From NCBI RefSeq assembly GCF_011386835.1, contig NW_027052973.1, positions 1-64,000 of the forward strand: a stretch of DNA of 64,000 bases, given 5' to 3'. The notes under the pieces are model-generated. The model did no database searches, was not told the origin of the DNA, and saw only the letters and a program-made list of their open reading frames with translations. Below, piece after piece: positions 21,339 to 31,915 of the stretch; positions within the stretch are counted from its first letter, which is position 1; each line of letters starts with the position of its first letter. Position numbers and translations under genes: made by a program. This DNA is from Chrysemys picta bellii (lineage: Eukaryota > Chordata > Testudines > Emydidae).

Positions 21339-21758
21339 TGTCACAGGGCATTCCCTACCTCAGTGCCCCCTCCCCTGGGTTTTCTGCCTCTCCCAGGGAT
21401 TCATGTGGCTCTGTCCTCCAGCTGGGTCACTTTCAGAGTTCAATCTCCTTTCAGGGTCACACAAGTTCTTCCACCCTGCTTGGGCTTCCCTTCAGCCCTT
21501 CCGATGAACTGAGCTCCCAGCTTTCAGTCTCTCTGCTCCGGGATACAGCACTGAGTTCCAGTCACTTCATGAACCCAGCTTGCTTCCTGCGGTTTCTCTT
21601 TCAACCCTTTTATGAGGTCCAGGTGTTTCAGGCTGCCACCTGACCCCAATTAGTGCTGCCCCTTTAGGATGGGAGGCTGCTAATTATGGCACAGGCAGGG
21701 CTGATTGAATGTGGCTGGTTAGCCACAGGCCATTAAAGGGGCAGGCCACCCTGTTACA
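21339..21758 (+). mobile_element. LTR-like unit, probably solo
   Basis: It starts TGTCACAGGGCATTCC and ends CACCCTGTTACA, a TG...CA unit of 420 bases. Flanks GTCCC and GTCCT are a near-perfect five-base duplication. No TATA box is obvious. The assignment rests on ends and flanks. Confidence 0.5.
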
Positions 21759-22064
21759 GTCCTCCTATGGCTAGATCAAGCCCAAGCCCAAGCCCAAGGT
21801 ACTGGTTTAGCAAAGCTAGTAATGAGAGCACTAAGTAAGAAGTACCAAAGGCCAGCAAATGAAGAAAATGTGGATAAAATGGCAGACCTGACTGATCGCT
21901 CTACTGACAGCTGACTCACTTCAGGGAACTCCACGAGCAAATAAAATAACGTATTCACAAACGGCAACTCAATGCGACAAGACCTACAGATGGTGGTTCT
22001 TATTGCGCATCACAGAGAAGTTCTACAGAATATCTTTAAGGAAGGAACATTGCCAAGGGTTTAA
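21759..22064. other. Intronic DNA, nothing recognised
   Basis: Contains a CCCAAG triplet-like run near 21780 and otherwise no recognisable feature. Confidence 0.4.
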
Positions 22065-22325
22065 ATGACAGGGACTGGGAGTAAGGACTCCCAAGTGCTC
22101 TTCCTGGCTCGACAACTAACCTATTGTGTGACCTAGAGGAAGTCATTTAAACTCTCTCTTTCCTACTTCCCTTGCCCCCGCAATGTAAAATGCACACAGT
22201 AATCCCTACCACCCTGCATGGATATAATGAGGCTTAATTCATGATATTAAGTGCTTTGCAGTTCTTGGAAGGAAAGCAGCTACTATACATACAAGCAACG
22301 TATTAAATATTATTTATGCACTGTG
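22065..22325 (+). mobile_element. MIR-type SINE
   Basis: The wording TTGTGTGACCTAGAGGAAGTCATTTAAACTCTCTC (split here as GTGTGACCTAGAGGAAGTCA and TTTAAACTCTCTC) and a tail with TATTAAGTGCTTTGCAG are MIR-like. Its TTAA-like site is uninterrupted. Confidence 0.6.
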
Positions 22326-22574
22326 TTTCATTGCACTGCCTAAGTTTCCTTTCCAGCTTTAATCCAAGAAAAGCAGGTGGCATGGCAGGAATGCTTACAG
22401 CTGCCCTGAACCACTGCACTGCTATCCAGATGACTAACCACTGCCAGAGAGTACCAGTGGCAAAAATGTCTTTGTTATTTAGTCATCGCAACTGAACAAA
22501 AACATATTAAAATCTTCATTGCTACGCACAGAAGGGGGGAGGGATAGACAAGATGACAAATAGTAATAGGAATT

Positions 22575-22830
22575 CCAACTCTTTAAAGTTATTACATCGC
22601 ACAATACTCCCATGAGGTAGGGATTATTAGATCTCCATTTTATAGAGGGCCTGATCCAAAGACCACTGGAGTTAATGGGAGTCTTCCCATTGATTTCAAT
22701 GGGCTTTGGATCAGGGTCATACTGAGTGACAGGCAGGATATGTGACTGGCCTAAGTCACAGCAAGTCAGCGAAGAGAACCCAGGAGTCCTGGCTCTCAGT
22801 CTCCTGCTTTAATCATTAGACAACACACTG
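22575..22830 (-). mobile_element. MIR-type SINE (minus) with nested palindrome
   Basis: Left part CTCCCATGAGGTAGGGATTA...CCATTTTATAGAG, right part GGCCTAAGTCACAGCAAGTC...GGAGTCCTGGC. Between them is the palindromic unit listed at 22647-22721. Confidence 0.6.
22647..22721. mobile_element. Near-perfect palindromic miniature element
   Basis: The left arm GGCCTGATCCAAAGACC pairs with the right arm GCTTTGGATCAGGGTC, and the centre CCCATTGATTTCAATGGG is itself palindromic. It interrupts a MIR-type SINE, which shows it is mobile or was once. Confidence 0.55.
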
Positions 22831-25327
22831 AAAAGAAAAACAGATCGGTTTCATGTGTCAATTATACAGACAGTACTTGTGAGAGGATGTAAAGTTAGAG
22901 GCGTAATCAAGAGGAGGGAAAAACCCGCTGATCTGCTTTCTCCCTCCTCTCTGTACCAGCAAATGAAGAGTCATTCCCTAAAATATCTCAGTTGGGAGGG
23001 ACCCTATTATCATTGGTTAACTCCATATGTCTGAGAAGAAAATCATCTCTAATCCTGTCAGACTCGCTAAATGAGATTTGTCTTCAACAGCCGTACTGGC
23101 CCCACCCTAAAATGCAGTGCCGTGTACTAAAGATTTGAAGTTCTTTATGAAGGCTGTTTCTTGCCCTAAAATAGTCAGTAACAGCCAGTGAAAAAATGCT
23201 GCCTGTTAACAACTTGCCTCTAACCTTCCTTTCCTGGGCAAGACAGATGAGAAATGGGCAACAAACCCCGTCCAGTAGTCCCTGACCTCTGCCAGTATCT
23301 CAGGCCTCTCCCCAGTCAGGATTCAGACAAGGAACTGGTAATTGGTTTGATATCTTGCGCTTTATCAGACACAGAGGCAGCTAACACAGAGACATGACTG
23401 AAGAGGCTCCAACAAATATGAATGTATTGCATCTTAAAGGCACAGTCCACAACGTTTACTCATTGACAAGGACAAATGTCCAGGCTAGTATTGCTGGATC
23501 TGCAAGAAGTTTGACACCCTCGGTCCTGAGATGTTGCTGAGAGGGTGAGGACCATAGAATTCATGGAATTTTGGTGGTTCCTATGTACTCAAGTTATGAG
23601 CACAGTATAAAAAGAGACAGGCACCTGTCTGCCTACCTTCTTCATTCACAGTAACGAAATGCCCTAATTTCTTTTACCACCTCAAGGGCTTTAAGAATCA
23701 CAGGCCTTGCTCATCGGCTTTTGGTGCACACCCAGTGCAAATTTAGGAAACGACTCCTAATAAACAGGGCCACACCAATGTCTCTGACTCAGAGCAAAAC
23801 AATTAGTGATTCTGTGTGTTGGCATTTTTCCCCCCCACACATGGTGACTAATAAAATTAGAGGTGTTTTTAAAAGGACACACCTATACTGAATTCTGACC
23901 CTCCTTCCCTTAAATCAAATTGGGCAATGCTATCATTTTTGCGTGAACTACATGGGAGAGAGGTTAGAATGACGGCTCTGGTCGCTGAAGTCTTCCATCT
24001 AACCAGCATGGGCAACAACAGTGCAAGATTCCCTCAACAAGGTCCATCGGTGGGCCTCAGTCAGGCACTGAAGGTGATACCTCGTCATTCTCCATGCCCT
24101 TTTCCTCACTGCAGAGACTGATAAACACAGGTACCAATCTGTGACAAATGTAGAGATAAGATCAGCAATGTGATCCGCTGCAACCAGACTGAGACCACCA
24201 CCCATTTCACAGAGAGACTGCATCTGCATCTTGCTAGCTGTGGAAATGTCCAAGACTACTTTGTCCTCAGTCAAACAACAAAGTGGAATGAGGAAAGAAT
24301 GTACTCAAAAGGCCCTTTCCCAGAAAATACACAAGGCTAATTCACAAGGTTCATGTCTGACCAAAGTTCATGTCTGAAGCCCATTGTGATAGCCAGGCAC
24401 ACACAGTGTTCTATGTGGAAATACAATAAATGCATCTTCTGTTACTTTTTCAAACCAGAATTTCCTTGGGAGCACAACTTTATCTCTGTTTGGGGGAAGG
24501 ATATTCTCAACTATCTCAATACTTTCATTAGCCTCTCTGAGTCCCTCAAACTTTTACAGGTTGTAAAGAATGTTACAAGACAATTTGGATTGTCCACGCA
24601 TAAGGAACAATCTGTAACAGCATAGCTCTGAGGTGAAGGAACTGAGTAACATGACAGATATTTGGAGCATTTTCCCTGAAGTGCAAAACAGATTAGACAC
24701 CCAACATTATATTGTTAATAAGAGCTCAGAGTTTGGTTTCCTGTATGCTATACTGAAAATTTACTTCCCAAACATTAATCTCTCAGTTTTAGGGAAAGGA
24801 ATTCACCTGATCAGTAAGTTTTCACACAGTAAGTTGTCAGTAAGAAAGCCCTACTGCCTCTTTCTGTTTAAAACCTTCTCTGATTTCCAGATTACTCTTT
24901 TAAAAATTCTCCTGCGTGATCAGTGTTGCCCTAATTCTGCTTTCATTAAAGTCCACGGTAAAACTCCCACTGACGATAATCGGAGCAGAGTTAGGCCAAC
25001 GCTAAGCCCTTTTGGAAATCTCACCCTACATAAACATTCTGAGCCTGTTTCTGTTCTTATTTGCATGGAATGTGCTCCCTTGTAACTCTCCCTATTTTAA
25101 TGGCATTACTCGGGGTTTACACTGGTGAAATTAAGATCAGCATCAGGTCCTCTAAATCTATTACTTGTCTATACAATTTTCAAGTCATATTTGCATCTTC
25201 ATTGTTTTGGTGAACAGAAGAAAGTTTGTGCCAAACACAGGTTTGATTTTAGCACATCAGAAAAAAAGCTATTGACAATGTTTTATACATCAACTCCTTC
25301 CATTTGTAGTTTTCTTTATTCTTTTTC
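22831..25327. other. Intronic DNA, no gene recognised
   Basis: Long stretch with several anonymous frames (for example 24353-24625 and 24633-25085 plus) and a diverged palindromic phrase around 24940-25010. No coding exon or clear repeat was found. Confidence 0.4.
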
Positions 25328-25330
25328 TAA

Positions 25331-25640
25331 GGCCTGGTCTACACTGGGGAGTGGAGAGGGGAAATCGATATAAGATATGCAACTTCAGCTACGAGAATAG
25401 CGTAGCTGAAGTCGACGTATCTTAGATCGACTTAGAATCACTTACTTCGCATCCTCGCGGCGCGGGATCGACGGCTGCCGCACCCGTCGACTTTGCTTCC
25501 TCCTCTCGCCAAGCTGGAGTTCAGCAGTCGACGGGAGAGCGATCGGGGATCGATTTATCACATCTACACTACACACGACCAATCAATCCCCGATTGGTCG
25601 ATCGCTACCCGCCAATCCAGTGGGTAGTGTAGACATACCC
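25331..25640. mobile_element. Harbinger-like miniature element
   Basis: It begins GGCCTGGTCTACACTGGGG and ends TAGTGTAGACATACCC, inverted repeats like those of the full Harbinger element at 6806. Perfect TAA duplications flank it (25328-25330 and 25641-25643). The interior has many TCGA/GATCG motifs and no gene: a non-autonomous relative. Confidence 0.88.
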
Positions 25641-25759
25641 TAATATTCCCCTTCTAGAGGGTTCAATTTTCTATTTAATTGTTCTAAGAATAAGGCCACT
25701 GATACAATACATATCTATTTACAAATGCAGATATTATTTATTATTTGTATTACTGTAAC

Positions 25760-26112
25760 CATAGGCACCGACTCCGTAGGTGCTCCGGGGATGGAGCACC
25801 CACAGCGGTCCCACTGATCAGCTCCTCCCCCCCCCCCCCCCCCCCGAGCCCTCTGGCCTGCCGGTGGCCCCACCAATCAGTGCCGCTCCCTCCCTCCCAG
25901 CACCTCCCGCCCACCGCAGATCAGCTCTTTAGTGGCGTGCAAGAGGCACTGCGAGCTAAGGGGAGGAGCGAGGATGGGGCGCGCTCGGGGGGGGGGGAAA
26001 CAGGGGCAGGAAGAGGCGGAACAGGAGCCTTGGAGGAAGGGATGGAGTGGGGGGGCCTGGGGCGGAGCAGGGGTCAAGTACCCCCAGGGAAAGTGGAATG
26101 TCAGTACATATG
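25760..26112. mobile_element. hAT-like miniature transposon
   Basis: The left end CATAGGCACCGACTCCGTAG is shared with the element at 40075. Flanks ACTGTAAC (25752-25759) and ACTATAAC (26113-26120) are an eight-base duplication with one change. The right end has decayed to ACATATG. The C run at 25827-25845 and the G runs are internal. Confidence 0.7.
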
Positions 26113-26120
26113 ACTATAAC

Positions 26121-26743
26121 ATCTAGGAGCCCTAGTTATGAACCAGGACCCAATGATGCTATTAAACTGTGATGTGCAACTTCCAATGATGAGACTTACA
26201 GAACTCACTGAAACCTATTTTCTCTTTCACAAGATAAAATATTAAAGGTGAGGAGTCCAGTTAGTAGAAATCTGCATAGCTCCAGTGAAGTCCAGGAGGC
26301 AAGCTACACAATTTAAGCCAGCTGTGGATCTGACCCATATGTTTACCTCAATGCATCATGCAATGAAACAGGTTGTTCTTAGTTCTGGAGTAATGAAAAG
26401 GATGTTTGAAATGTATCTTTGGTTTCTTTTTGCAAAAACTGAATTCTTGGAGTGTGTCAAAAATAATTATTTGAGATTCCTTATAGTTACTCACAAGGCC
26501 CGATCCAGCACTCTTAAAATCAGTGGCAGTTTTGCTATTGACTGCAAAGGGAACCATGCCTCTTAAAGGATATACACCATCAAGCAATTAAATGAATGAA
26601 GTATCATTTGGAAAAGTGCACGCAGTATGTAACAGTGACACTTTCCAACTCAATAGATCTGCTCCCTGTATGAACTGAAGGTGCTAACTACTGACTACAG
26701 TGAGAAAAAATAAGTTTTTACTCCTGTTCTACCTTACATGGTG
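26121..26743. other. Intronic DNA, nothing clear
   Basis: A diverged palindromic phrase (AGGCCCGATCCAGCACTC) lies near 26497. Nothing else is assignable. Confidence 0.4.
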
Positions 26744-27262
26744 ACAGGTTTCAGAGTGATAGCCGTGTTAGTCTGTATCAGCAAAAACAACGAGGAGTCC
26801 TTGTGGCACCTTAGAGACCAGCAAATTTATTTGAGAATAAGCTTTCGTGGGCTAGAACCCACTTCATCAGATGCATGGAGTGGAAAATACAGTAGCAGGT
26901 ATAAATACACAGCACATGAAAGGATGGGAGTTGCCTTACCAAGTGGGAGGTCAGTCTAACGAGACAATTCAATTAACAGTAGGATACCAAGGGAGGAAAA
27001 ATCACTTTTGTAATGGTAATGAGAGTGGCCCATTTCAAACAGTTGACAAGAAGGTGTAAGTAACAGTAGGGGGAAATTAGTTTGGGGGAAATTAGGTTTA
27101 GGTTTTGTAATGACCCAACCACTCCCAGTCTTGATTCAGGCCTAATTTGATGGTGTCCAGTTTGCAAATTAATTCCAGTTCTGCAGTTTCACATTGGAGT
27201 CTGTTTTTGAAGTTTTGTTGTTGAAGAATTGCCACTTTAGGTCTGTTATTGAGTGACCAGGG
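26744..27262 (-). mobile_element. Penelope-like element, 3' part with coding relic
   Basis: The plus strand begins with the same tail phrase as 587-722. The minus strand at about 27120-27220 keeps a frame piece reading KNRLQCETAELE, ICKLDTIK and DWEWLGHYK. This resembles the end of Penelope-like proteins, where a line such as RExFWIxxLDTLxPxGLN follows the GIY-YIG domain. The rest is degraded. Class assignment is from this resemblance. Confidence 0.6.
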
Positions 27263-27299
27263 AGATTACAAAATCTAAACCTAATTTTCCCCATACTAA

Positions 27300-27510
27300 T
27301 GTCCCTCTACTCCTACTCATTATCCCCATTTATAGATGGTTAGCTGAGGCATAGAGAGACGAAGGCCCAGAACTAGGCACCTAACCCCAATGAAATCAAT
27401 AGGTATTAGACACCTAAATACCTTTGAGGAGCTGAACATAAGTGACTTCCCCCAGGTCACACAGGATGTCTATGTTCCAGGGTAGTGCCCTAACTGGACC
27501 ATCCTTCCTC
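27300..27510 (-). mobile_element. MIR-type SINE (minus) split by palindrome
   Basis: Left part CATTATCCCCATTTATAGAT...GCATAGAGAGACGAA; right part GTGACTTCCCCCAGGTCACA. The palindromic unit at 27367-27437 (GGCCCAGAACTAGGCACC ... TACCTTTGAGGAGCTGAAC) lies in the TTAA site between them. Confidence 0.6.
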
Positions 27511-29405
27511 CTCTACAGAAGAAAGAGAGCTACTTGTGAGTGTGCTGGATGCTATTTGGATACTCAAAGGAGACAAACTGATTCTGGCCTTACAGAAGAT
27601 CTAAGCAAAAATGAAGTTAGGAGGGAAGTGAAAATCCAACCCTTACTTTGTTTCACATTAAAGGGCAACATTGCTATCTCAACAGGAATTACAATTACTT
27701 GCTTTGCTCTCAAAAAATCCCCTAACACTGATAGAACATTCCCTTCAAGCTGCAATTTCCCATTGTCTCCCCAGCTTGGCTGGCAGCAGTACAGAACCCC
27801 ATGCCCTGCAAGGAGAGAAGCCCTACATTTTACATCCTTCTCAGGCAGAGAGTTACCTCACTTGCTTAATTTGGATATAGCTAAAGCACTCACAATCCTT
27901 TTAAGAACTCAAAAATGCTCGATTCATCTGAGACCCTTGGTAAGGGATGTTTTTCCACAGGGCTTTGCTTCTCCTTTCTCCCCCCTGCCGTGTGCAACAT
28001 GCTGTGGAACAAAGCACCCCAGATAGGGATACAATGGTGCATTACAATAGGAAATCCTCTGTCTGGAGTGAGCACAAGTCCCTGAAGTGTTTTGGGGATT
28101 TCTCACACCCTAAAGACACTAATGTAGGAAACAGACAAGCTCTTTCTTACATATTGGAAGTCCAGATCTTCCTCCTATTCAATATTTCCCCAATGGCTGT
28201 GACAAAATTCTTAAAAATAATAATACTGCGCCTTTCTTGCTGAGAGGATCACTCTGCCTCTCATCCATCTGGTTTGAACCTTATACCATCAGTCCTTCAG
28301 ATCTCTAGCAATCATAACCTATATCCCAGTGACCGCTGAATCAAATGGAATTTTGCTCCAGAGTTCAGCAAACTGATGTTAAAGGCACTTATTAAAAAAA
28401 AATCCACAAAAGAGCTGCACGACCTTTCAAGGTCGGTAACCCTGGCCCCAATTAAGGGCCTAATGGTTGAGAAAAAAAAATGTTACCAACGACCTTAAGC
28501 CGTTTCCTTTAGGCAATTGCCAAATTATGGAACTGTATCAAGCAAAACTAGACTAAAGCAACCCAGAAACAAAGGAAGAGCCAAATGACTCCATTTTTAA
28601 GGATGAGGTCCAATTAGAGGTTTCCAAACTGGAGATCCATTGCTTTCTATAAAGTTTCTAAATGCCACAAATGTGAAGGATTAGTTTGGGAAATGCTTTC
28701 TTCTTAATGAAATTATTCAAGTTAGCTTCTGGTCACATTACAAGCGTAAAAGACTCCAAGGGGGTGTCTCTCTTCAAAATAGGTGAATAGGAATCTCAAC
28801 CACCATGACAAACATTGCCTTTCTAGACATTCCCGAACTTTAAGTGCATTTTGAACCATGCATCATACAACAGGAACATACAGCATGCTAAATAGGACAT
28901 TTGCCAATGGAAACCACACAGTTTTTCCACAGTCAACGTGTATTCTAAACAAAGGAAATCCGGGGTACCTCTTGGCAAATACTGACTTTTTAACAGTGCC
29001 TGGATTAAATCATCGGCCTGTGCAGTCCAATATCATGCTGCCGGCAGTAACCAAGAGTTAATTTGTCCTCTGAAAGTGAACCCAGCACCCATTCACGCAC
29101 AGAAATGCACCCAGCCAATTGTGTATGCTATAACTGGAAGGAAAAACTCTTCCTGGCCCTTGTGAATGACCTTGTTGCCTAGGTTAGAGCTGCAAAATCA
29201 GGTCCTGAAACATTACCAATCCTGAATCCCTGTGTAGGACTAGACTCTCAGCGGATGTGAACTGGTGAAGCTCCATGCCTTCCATGGTGTTATGCTGATT
29301 TACACCAGCTGAGAATTTAGTCTCTAATCTCTAGGAGCTGGCAAAACAGCACTATACTACTTCTGCCCCAATCAATGTATTTTTTCAGTCAGCCCTCATT
29401 TAAGT
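27511..29405. other. Intronic DNA with small palindromes
   Basis: A hairpin-like pair at 28426-28498 (TTCAAGGTCGGTAAC against GTTACCAACGACCTTAA) and a palindromic unit at 29243-29325 (GACTCTCAGC ... GCTGATTTACACCAGCTGAG). No gene was recognised; frames such as 27442-28026 plus have no domain. Confidence 0.4.
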
Positions 29406-29413
29406 ATTGTACT

Positions 29414-29592
29414 CAGGGCAGGCACCAGCGGAGGAAGCACGTGCCTGGGGCGGCACATGCTAAGGGGCGGCATTCCATCCATTCTTGGGATGGCACAGTC
29501 TGGGTGGCTTTTTTTTTTTTTTTTCCTTTGGCAGTCCGAGCCGCTTTTTTTTTTTGTTGCTTGGGGTGGCAAAAATGGTAGAGCCAGCCCTG
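29414..29592. mobile_element. hAT-like miniature transposon
   Basis: Ends CAGGGCAGGCACCAGC and GAGCCAGCCCTG are inverted. Flanks ATTGTACT (29406-29413) and ATTGTATT (29593-29600) form an eight-base duplication. T runs at 29512-29524 and 29546-29555 are internal. Confidence 0.8.
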
Positions 29593-29600
29593 ATTGTATT

Positions 29601-30194
29601 GCATTAAACAGGATGGCTTCCCACTAGCGAGACAGGTTTTTGGATTTGAGATTTTTTCTGTTCTGGGCTAATAAAGATAAAAGGAAATGAATATATTCTA
29701 GGCCATAAGCTTTTTTGGAGCACTGTCTGACTTGATATATCGGCTTTGTACAATGGAGAACACATTGTCGGTGATCTGCAAATAATTAATGGTGCATGAT
29801 TTTCTCTTAACAGATGACATACATCTTTAGAATTATTTTTTTGTAAATAAATTATCCTGGCAAATTTGCAATGTACAATTAACAAATTGGAAGCATTTTG
29901 CCCTTCAGCCGACATAATTAAAAATAGATTTAAAACAAATGCAAACACTACATGTTAGTAAATGGGAGGCATAAATGTATCGTCAATTGTGCATTGCAAT
30001 CAAAATATCTGATTGTCCTGTTCAGTGGTAGCCTGACCTGAAAACTCTAAGGCATGATGCTCTGTTCATGATGAAGTTGTAAATGAGATACTCCTGGAGA
30101 CATTTTCCTTTCAGGTCAAAACTGAGCTCAGTGTAGAGATCTGGAAGATCATCTCAATGTATCTGTGTGAATATAGTAGACACTTGCTTCTAGG
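29601..30194. other. AT-rich intronic DNA
   Basis: Nothing recognised. Confidence 0.4.
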
Positions 30195-30549
30195 TAGGCA
30201 TGGAAGGATTCAATTTTTATTCATAAATGTCAGTAAGCATTGATTTCACTATACACACACACACACACACACACACAAATCTACACAAAAATATTTCCAA
30301 CCCATAATAACTGAAATTTGTAGATAGGTAAATACAAAAAATTCTGCTTGAGAACTTATTCAAGTCTCATCTTATTGTGTATAAAATGTGTCATAATGCT
30401 GGTAGTAAACAATGACCGTCAATTTCTCCCACCCAATTTCATGCAACTGTGAAAATTAAAATAAATATCTTTAAAAATGATTACATATAAACATCAATGA
30501 TAGTTGTCAAAATTATGAAAACATAAAAAATAGTATTCTTCCAAGCCTA
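30195..30549. mobile_element. TAGGC(A/T)TGG-family element, copy 1
   Basis: The left end TAGGCATGGAAGGATTCAAT is matched by the inverted right end TAGGCTTGGAAGAATACTAT. The interior is similar along its length to the element at 54534-54938 (shared phrases TTTTTATT, TCACTATACACAC, CTGCTTGAGAACTT). A CA repeat (30253-30280) has expanded inside. No flanking duplication is left. Confidence 0.6.
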
Positions 30550-31204
30550 CTCAACATTTTTATATATCTATACTTAAGTATTCAATGACCTCTCCTCTCC
30601 TTTTACACCATTAAAAATTAAAACTCAAATCTCTCTCCAAGTGTTAGTCTTAAAAAATTGCTTCCAGACTCACAAAGCAAAACATATTCTTTTACCTAAC
30701 AAATGAAATTTACACGCACAAATATTGAAATATTACAATTCTGCATTTAGGGGTGTGTGTATGTATATATAAAAATCATTAAAACCTACTAAAAAGCTAC
30801 AAAAACTACATTAAAACATTATTAAGGTTGCAAAGTCAAGCACTCAAAAGTTAGGAAATGCCTTCTGCGTATGCATTATGATAGTCTTTAATTGCACAAT
30901 CACATAATATTTTTTCCACAGGGCCCCTGCCTCATTCAGTGCACAGAATGGACCTGTTCTGGGGATGAATCAGGGCTGTGTATTGAAGGAGACTGTTGTC
31001 TGCAGGACACCTGCCTCATTTGTTGCAGATGTTGCAGGTGTTTACCTATTGTAGATCCAGGGGAAACAGCAGGCCCAAGCCTGCTCATAACTAAAGGCCC
31101 TCCCCCTTAGCTGGGGAGAGGCTCCAGTGATTCCGGGTTGCAAGGTATAAAGTAAACGAGGAAGGGGATTGCAGGAAGAAGAAGGATGGTCAAGGCAATA
31201 GGAA
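30550..31204. other. AT-rich intronic DNA
   Basis: The short plus frame at 30892-31110 has clustered cysteines but no domain that I can name. No repeat is assignable. Confidence 0.35.
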
Positions 31205-31590
31205 TGCTGCCCTTGAGAACCAGTTTCTATCCCTGCCTGTGTCACCGAGTTCCTACATGATGCTGGGCAAGTCACTTAAACCAAACTTTTCACAGGTAGT
31301 CACTTGAGACCCTGTGATCTGATTTACAGATGTACTCATTACTAAGTCAAAGGGGACGGTGCTTGAACATATAAAGTGCTAGCTGATGCTAAGAATTCTG
31401 AAAAACCAGGTCCTGGGCATCTCAAATTAGGCACCCAAAATTATGTACTTTTAACCTTAATCTCTCTGACTCAGATTGCTCTCTGTGAAATGGGGATAAT
31501 ACCACCCCCTCACCTCACAGGGGTGTTGTAAAAATAAATTCATTCATATTTGTGAAGCACTTGGATTCTATAATATCAGTGCCATAGAAA
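31205..31590 (+). mobile_element. MIR-type SINE split by TTAA-flanked insertion
   Basis: Left part: GATGCTGGGCAAGTCACTTAA; right part: TTAATCTCTCTGACTC, GTGAAATGGGGATAATACCA and GTGAAGCACTTGGATTC. Between them about 31277-31449 is foreign, bounded by TTAA on both sides, with AATTAGGCACCCAAAATTAT inside. Confidence 0.6.
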
Positions 31591-31698
31591 AGCCTATGCA
31601 GAAATGAGTAATTCAGTCTTCACAGCAGGGTTTGAATAGTGAGCAATAAATAAATCACACACCACACAACAAAGGAGAAAACAAAATATAGTATAGCT

Positions 31699-31907
31699 CA
31701 GTGATTCTCAAACTTTTGTACTGGTGACCCCTTTCACATAGCAAGCCTCTGAGTGCAACCCCCCTTATAAATTAAAAACGTGTTTTAATATATTTAACAC
31801 CATTATAAATGCTGGATGCAAAGTGGGGTCTGGGGTGGGGGCTGACTGCTCGTGACCCCCCATGTAAAACCCCTGAGGGGTCCCGACCCCCTGTTTGAGA
31901 ACCTCTG
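31699..31907. mobile_element. hAT-like miniature transposon
   Basis: Ends CAGTGATTCTCAAACTTTTG and, inverted, CAGAGGTTCTCAAACAGGGG. Perfect eight-base duplications GTATAGCT flank it (31691-31698 and 31908-31915). A second copy of the family is at 55791-56003. Confidence 0.92.
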
Positions 31908-31915
31908 GTATAGCT

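Noticed and set aside
25745..26113. 122-codon plus frame
   Set aside because: It coincides with a hAT miniature element full of C and G runs; no domain.
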